A stretch of DNA of 64,000 nt from Pseudomonas sp. URMO17WK12:I11 (GTDB taxonomy: Bacteria; Pseudomonadota; Gammaproteobacteria; Pseudomonadales; Pseudomonadaceae). How positions within the stretch are numbered: the first letter of the stretch is position 1; each line of letters begins with the position of its first letter. The notes below the pieces were generated by a model. The model was given only the letters and a program-made list of their open reading frames with translations. It did not search any database and had not been told where the DNA came from. This document shows, in pieces, positions 61,385-64,000 of this stretch. A program made the translations under genes and the position numbers. The DNA is taken from the NCBI RefSeq assembly GCF_007677725.1, contig NZ_VEDF01000001.1:451457-515456 (forward strand), given 5' to 3'.

Positions 61385-62797
61385 ATGGACGCAACATCCA
61401 CATCCACCACCGCGAAAGGCGAGCACGAGAGCAAGCTCAGTGCCTCGCTCAAGTCGCGCCACCTGACGATGATGTCGATCGCCGGGGTCATCGGCGGCGC
61501 CTTGTTCGTCGGTTCCGGCAGCGTGATTCACAGCGCCGGTCCAGCAGCGGTGCTGGCCTATCTGGCTGGCGGCATCCTGGTGGTGCTGATCATGCGCATG
61601 CTCGGCGAAATGGCCACGTCATCGCCTGACACCGGCTCGTTTTCTACCTACGCCGACCGCGCCATCGGCCGCTGGGCCGGCTTCACCATCGGCTGGCTGT
61701 ACTGGTGGTACTGGGTCATCCTGATGGCCTGGGAAGCCTATGTGGCGGGCAAGATCCTCCACGGATTCTTCCCGGACGTGAGCGTCAATGTGTTCGTGCT
61801 GGCCACGACCCTGCTGCTGATCACCGTCAACTTCTTCAACGTCAAGCACTACGGCGAGTTCGAATTCTGGTTCGCGCTGATCAAGGTGGTGGCGATCGTC
61901 TGCTTCCTGGTGGTGTGTACCGCCGCAGTCATGAACATCTGGCAGTTCGGTGAAGTGCGCGGCATGACTCACCTGACCGCCGAAGGCTTCATGCCCAACG
62001 GCATCACCACGGTGATCGGCGCGCTGCTGGGGGTGATGTTCGCCTTCCTGGGCGCGGAGATCGTCACCATCGCAGCGTCCGAAGCCAAGGACCCGGCCAC
62101 CCAGATCGTCAAGGCCACCAATTCGGTGGTGTGGCGCGTGTGCCTGTTCTATGTCGGCTCGATCTTCCTGATCGTCTGCCTGGTGCCATGGAACGACCCG
62201 CAGTTGGGCGTTTCCGGCTACGGTGCCTACCGTCGCACCTTGGAACTGCTGGGCGTGCCGCACGCCGAGCTGCTGATGAACTTCGTGGTGCTGACCTCGG
62301 TAAGCAGCTGCTTGATCTCCGGCCACTACACTGCCTCGCGCATGCTGTTCTCGCTGGCCCAGCGCGGCGATGCGCCGTCGTTCTTCAAGATTACCCGCGC
62401 CGGTACCGGCGTCCCGGTATTTGCCATCATCGGCTCGTGCGCCGTGGCGGTCGTCTGTGCGCTGATCAACTTCAGCGAGACCCTGCGCCCGAAAGACGTG
62501 CTCGACACCTTGATGAACACCACCGGCATGATCGCCTTGCTGGTGTACCTGGTGATCGCCTTCTCGCAGCTGCGCATGCGTCGCAAGCTGATTGCCGAAG
62601 GCAAGGAAGTGCGCCTGAAGATGTGGCTGTTCCCGTGGCTGACCTACCTGGTGATCGGCTTCATCGTCGCAGCGCTGGTGACCATGGCGTTCATGCCTGA
62701 TTATCAGATCCTGGTGATCTCCACCGGCATCGCCGCGGGCATCGTGGTGGCCATGGGTGTGGTGCATCAGATGCGCAGCGCCAAGCGCCTGCACTGA
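61385..62797 (+). CDS. GABA/amino acid permease (APC superfamily)
   Basis: A 470-residue, 12-helix permease of the AAT family. Helix 1 SIAGVIGGALFVGSGSVIHS, and VMFAFLGAEIVTIAASEAKD are close in style to GabP. It is an inner-membrane amino acid:H+ symporter. A MocR-type regulator diverges upstream, in agreement with GABA or a related amine-derived substrate, and the HDAC-like polyamine deacetylase lies beyond. A strong terminator follows. GabP identity is probable but not certain. Confidence 0.87.
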   Translation: MDATSTSTTAKGEHESKLSASLKSRHLTMMSIAGVIGGALFVGSGSVIHSAGPAAVLAYLAGGILVVLIMRMLGEMATSSPDTGSFSTYADRAIGRWAGFTIGWLYWWYWVILMAWEAYVAGKILHGFFPDVSVNVFVLATTLLLITVNFFNVKHYGEFEFWFALIKVVAIVCFLVVCTAAVMNIWQFGEVRGMTHLTAEGFMPNGITTVIGALLGVMFAFLGAEIVTIAASEAKDPATQIVKATNSVVWRVCLFYVGSIFLIVCLVPWNDPQLGVSGYGAYRRTLELLGVPHAELLMNFVVLTSVSSCLISGHYTASRMLFSLAQRGDAPSFFKITRAGTGVPVFAIIGSCAVAVVCALINFSETLRPKDVLDTLMNTTGMIALLVYLVIAFSQLRMRRKLIAEGKEVRLKMWLFPWLTYLVIGFIVAALVTMAFMPDYQILVISTGIAAGIVVAMGVVHQMRSAKRLH

Positions 62798-62813
62798 TCG
62801 ATCGCGCCAGGCA

Positions 62814-63038
62814 TCATTTGCTTGTGGAAGCGGCCGGCTCCTTCGAGGAGCCGGCCGTTTCGCGTTGTGGCGCCGGGTGTTTTTCCGCGGGCATGTGGAA
62901 ACCCTGGTTCATCCAGGGCGAGCCGAGCAGGACGGCGGCGGCGATCAGCGCCAGGATGGCCAAGGCCAGGGAGATTTTCACGGGCATGCGCATGAACGAC
63001 TGACTTCGCGCATGGATGGACAGTTCCAGTTGATCCAT
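62814..63038 (-). CDS. Small single-helix membrane protein
   Basis: A 74-residue protein starting MDQLELSIHARSQSFMRMPV (a GTG at 63050 is possible). One membrane helix about residues 21-39 (KISLALAILALIAAAVLLG) and a polar tail. The tail, Ser/Ala/Lys rich, is encoded by the terminator of the convergent permease gene. Upstream it diverges from tam. No family recognised. Confidence 0.65.
   Translation of the reverse strand: MDQLELSIHARSQSFMRMPVKISLALAILALIAAAVLLGSPWMNQGFHMPAEKHPAPQRETAGSSKEPAASTSK
62831..62860 (+). terminator. Strong terminator of the permease gene
   Basis: CGGCCGGCTCC (62831-62841) and GGAGCCGGCCG (62847-62857) form an 11- to 12-bp stem with a TTCGA loop, followed by TTT. 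It is 34 bp past the permease stop and lies inside the 3' end of the opposing small gene. Confidence 0.75.
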
Positions 63039-63076
63039 GCTTATGCTCACTCATCGCCCGCCAAAGGAGCCGCCCC

Positions 63077-63853
63077 ATGGCCTGGTCTGCCAACCAGTAC
63101 TCGCTGTTCGAAGATGAACGTACCCGCGCCGTGCGCGACCTGCTGGCCGCCGTTCCGCCGCGACCGGTGCGGCACGCCACCGACCTTGGCTGCGGCCCGG
63201 GCAATTCCACCGAGGTGCTGCTGCAGCGCTGCCCGGACGCCCAGGTGACTGCGCTGGACAGCGACACCGACATGATCGACAAGGCCCGCGAGCGCAAGCG
63301 CCTGCACCTGCCGCGGGTGCGCTGCGAGGTTGCCGACATCGGCGGCTGGTCGGCACCCGAGCCGCAGGATCTGATCCTTGCCAATGCCTCACTGCAATGG
63401 CTGCCAGAACACGGCTCGCTGTACCCGCACCTGGTGCGCCAGTTGAGCGAGGGCGGCAGCCTGGCGGTGCAGACCCCGGACAACCTCGACGAACCGGCGC
63501 ATCGGCAGCTGCGCGAGATCGCCAGTCAGGGGCCTTGGGCGGCCAAGTTCGCTGATCTTCAGCTACCGCCACGGCACACCGCCGGCTTCTACTACGACCT
63601 GCTCAGCCCACTGTGCACGCGGGTCGATGTCTGGCGTACCACCTATCATCATCCCCTGGCTGGCGGCGCCGAGGCGGTGGTGGACTGGTTCAAGGGGTCG
63701 GCGCTGCGGCCTTACCTGGCCCGGCTCGACGAGCACCAGCAGGCCAGCTTTCTGCAGATGTACCTGCAAGCCATGCAGCAGCACTATCCGCCAGCGGCCG
63801 ACGGCAAGGTGCTGTTGGCGTTTCCGCGCCTGTTCGTGGTGGCCACGCGCTAG
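63077..63853 (+). CDS. tam: Trans-aconitate 2-methyltransferase
   Basis: A 258-residue SAM-dependent methyltransferase. SAM loop DLGCGPGNSTEVLL (about residues 36-49), acidic D in ALDSDTDMI, and the family stretches LANASLQWLPEH and VQTPDNLDEPAH identify Tam. It esterifies trans-aconitate, a spontaneous inhibitor-type isomer of the TCA intermediate cis-aconitate, thus detoxifying it. AAAGGAG lies 7 bp before the ATG. Confidence 0.9.
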   Translation: MAWSANQYSLFEDERTRAVRDLLAAVPPRPVRHATDLGCGPGNSTEVLLQRCPDAQVTALDSDTDMIDKARERKRLHLPRVRCEVADIGGWSAPEPQDLILANASLQWLPEHGSLYPHLVRQLSEGGSLAVQTPDNLDEPAHRQLREIASQGPWAAKFADLQLPPRHTAGFYYDLLSPLCTRVDVWRTTYHHPLAGGAEAVVDWFKGSALRPYLARLDEHQQASFLQMYLQAMQQHYPPAADGKVLLAFPRLFVVATR

Positions 63854-63960
63854 GGCCAAGCGTCAGAACACTTGTCGAGCCACTGCCCGAGGGCGTATAA
63901 ACTGCACCCACTTTTGGCCGGTCGTTTCCGGAACCGGCCGCTGAAACAAAGAGAGTCGAC

Positions 63961-64000
63961 ATGGGCGCACAGTGGAAAGCCAAACATAGAGAAACAGCTG
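63961..64000 (+). CDS. YebC/PmpR-family regulator, 3' end outside window
   Basis: Only the first 13 codons are present: MGAQWKAKHRETA. This matches the start of YebC/PmpR-type proteins (MGAQWK/VKHKEAA), DNA-binding regulators or translation factors. AAGAGAG precedes the ATG, and a GGCCGGT/ACCGGCC hairpin lies at 63916-63939 in the leader. Confidence 0.7.
   Translation, partial: MGAQWKAKHRETA

Overview
The window is a high-GC chromosomal segment of a Pseudomonas, most likely from the P. putida group. The evidence is the pyoverdine genes (pvdA and a complete fpvGHJKCDEF operon), an MvaT/Tur-type H-NS analogue, OprD porins, a PrpF-like isomerase, the order gloA / MvaT-family gene / cobF / two-component cluster / thiolase-hbd / AraC, and AAGGAG-type ribosome binding sites throughout. 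It carries about 64 protein genes. I see no rRNA, tRNA, CRISPR array or intact insertion sequence.

Layout. 2-1945: end of an MFS transporter gene plus a LysR regulator. 1967-7306: an all-minus-strand group (LysR regulator, 2-oxoglutarate/Fe(II) oxygenase, AMP-forming acyl ligase, thermostable-hemolysin-family GNAT-like protein, Bcr/CflA exporter) that looks like a small, apparently undescribed biosynthetic cluster. 7332-9938: MarR regulator diverging from an alpha/beta hydrolase and a CynX/NimT-type MFS carrier. 9935-15799: ECF sigma and RskA-like anti-sigma factors, a DUF3455 protein, an APC permease, a DUF421 protein and an OPT transporter. 15889-22957: a tricarboxylate locus (LysR, PrpF-family isomerase, DctA-like symporter, CitMHS carrier, OprD porin, and a convergent orphan ModA-like protein that matches aconitate isomerase), read here as a trans-aconitate utilisation system.

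23146-27978: diguanylate cyclase, MFS transporter, SDR and small unknown proteins. 28120-35796: iron block, the eight-gene ferripyoverdine iron-release operon fpvGHJKCDEF and pvdA, the latter preceded by a textbook PvdS (iron starvation) box. 35885-38586: a coiled-coil protein, pbpG, and an AT-richer patch with a short repeat that may be the scar of an excised element. 38844-42171: AroE paralogue, gloA, MvaT-family regulator, cobF.

42202-49305: a signalling island with a response regulator, a CHASE3 hybrid kinase carrying three receiver domains, stand-alone CheR and CheB, a receiver-kinase and a second response regulator; it has no chemoreceptor. 49333-52562: 3-hydroxybutyryl-CoA dehydrogenase, thiolase and a divergent AraC regulator. 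52572-55823: secreted catalase, a WYL-family regulator that seems to lack its WYL core, and a LysR regulator. 55975-62797: MHS-type transporter, M20 amidase and HDAC-like deacetylase in a tight operon, then a MocR regulator diverging from a GABA-type permease. 62814-64000: a small membrane protein, trans-aconitate methyltransferase (tam), and the start of a YebC/PmpR-family gene.

All calls come from reading the sequence and from recalled family knowledge; no database search was run.
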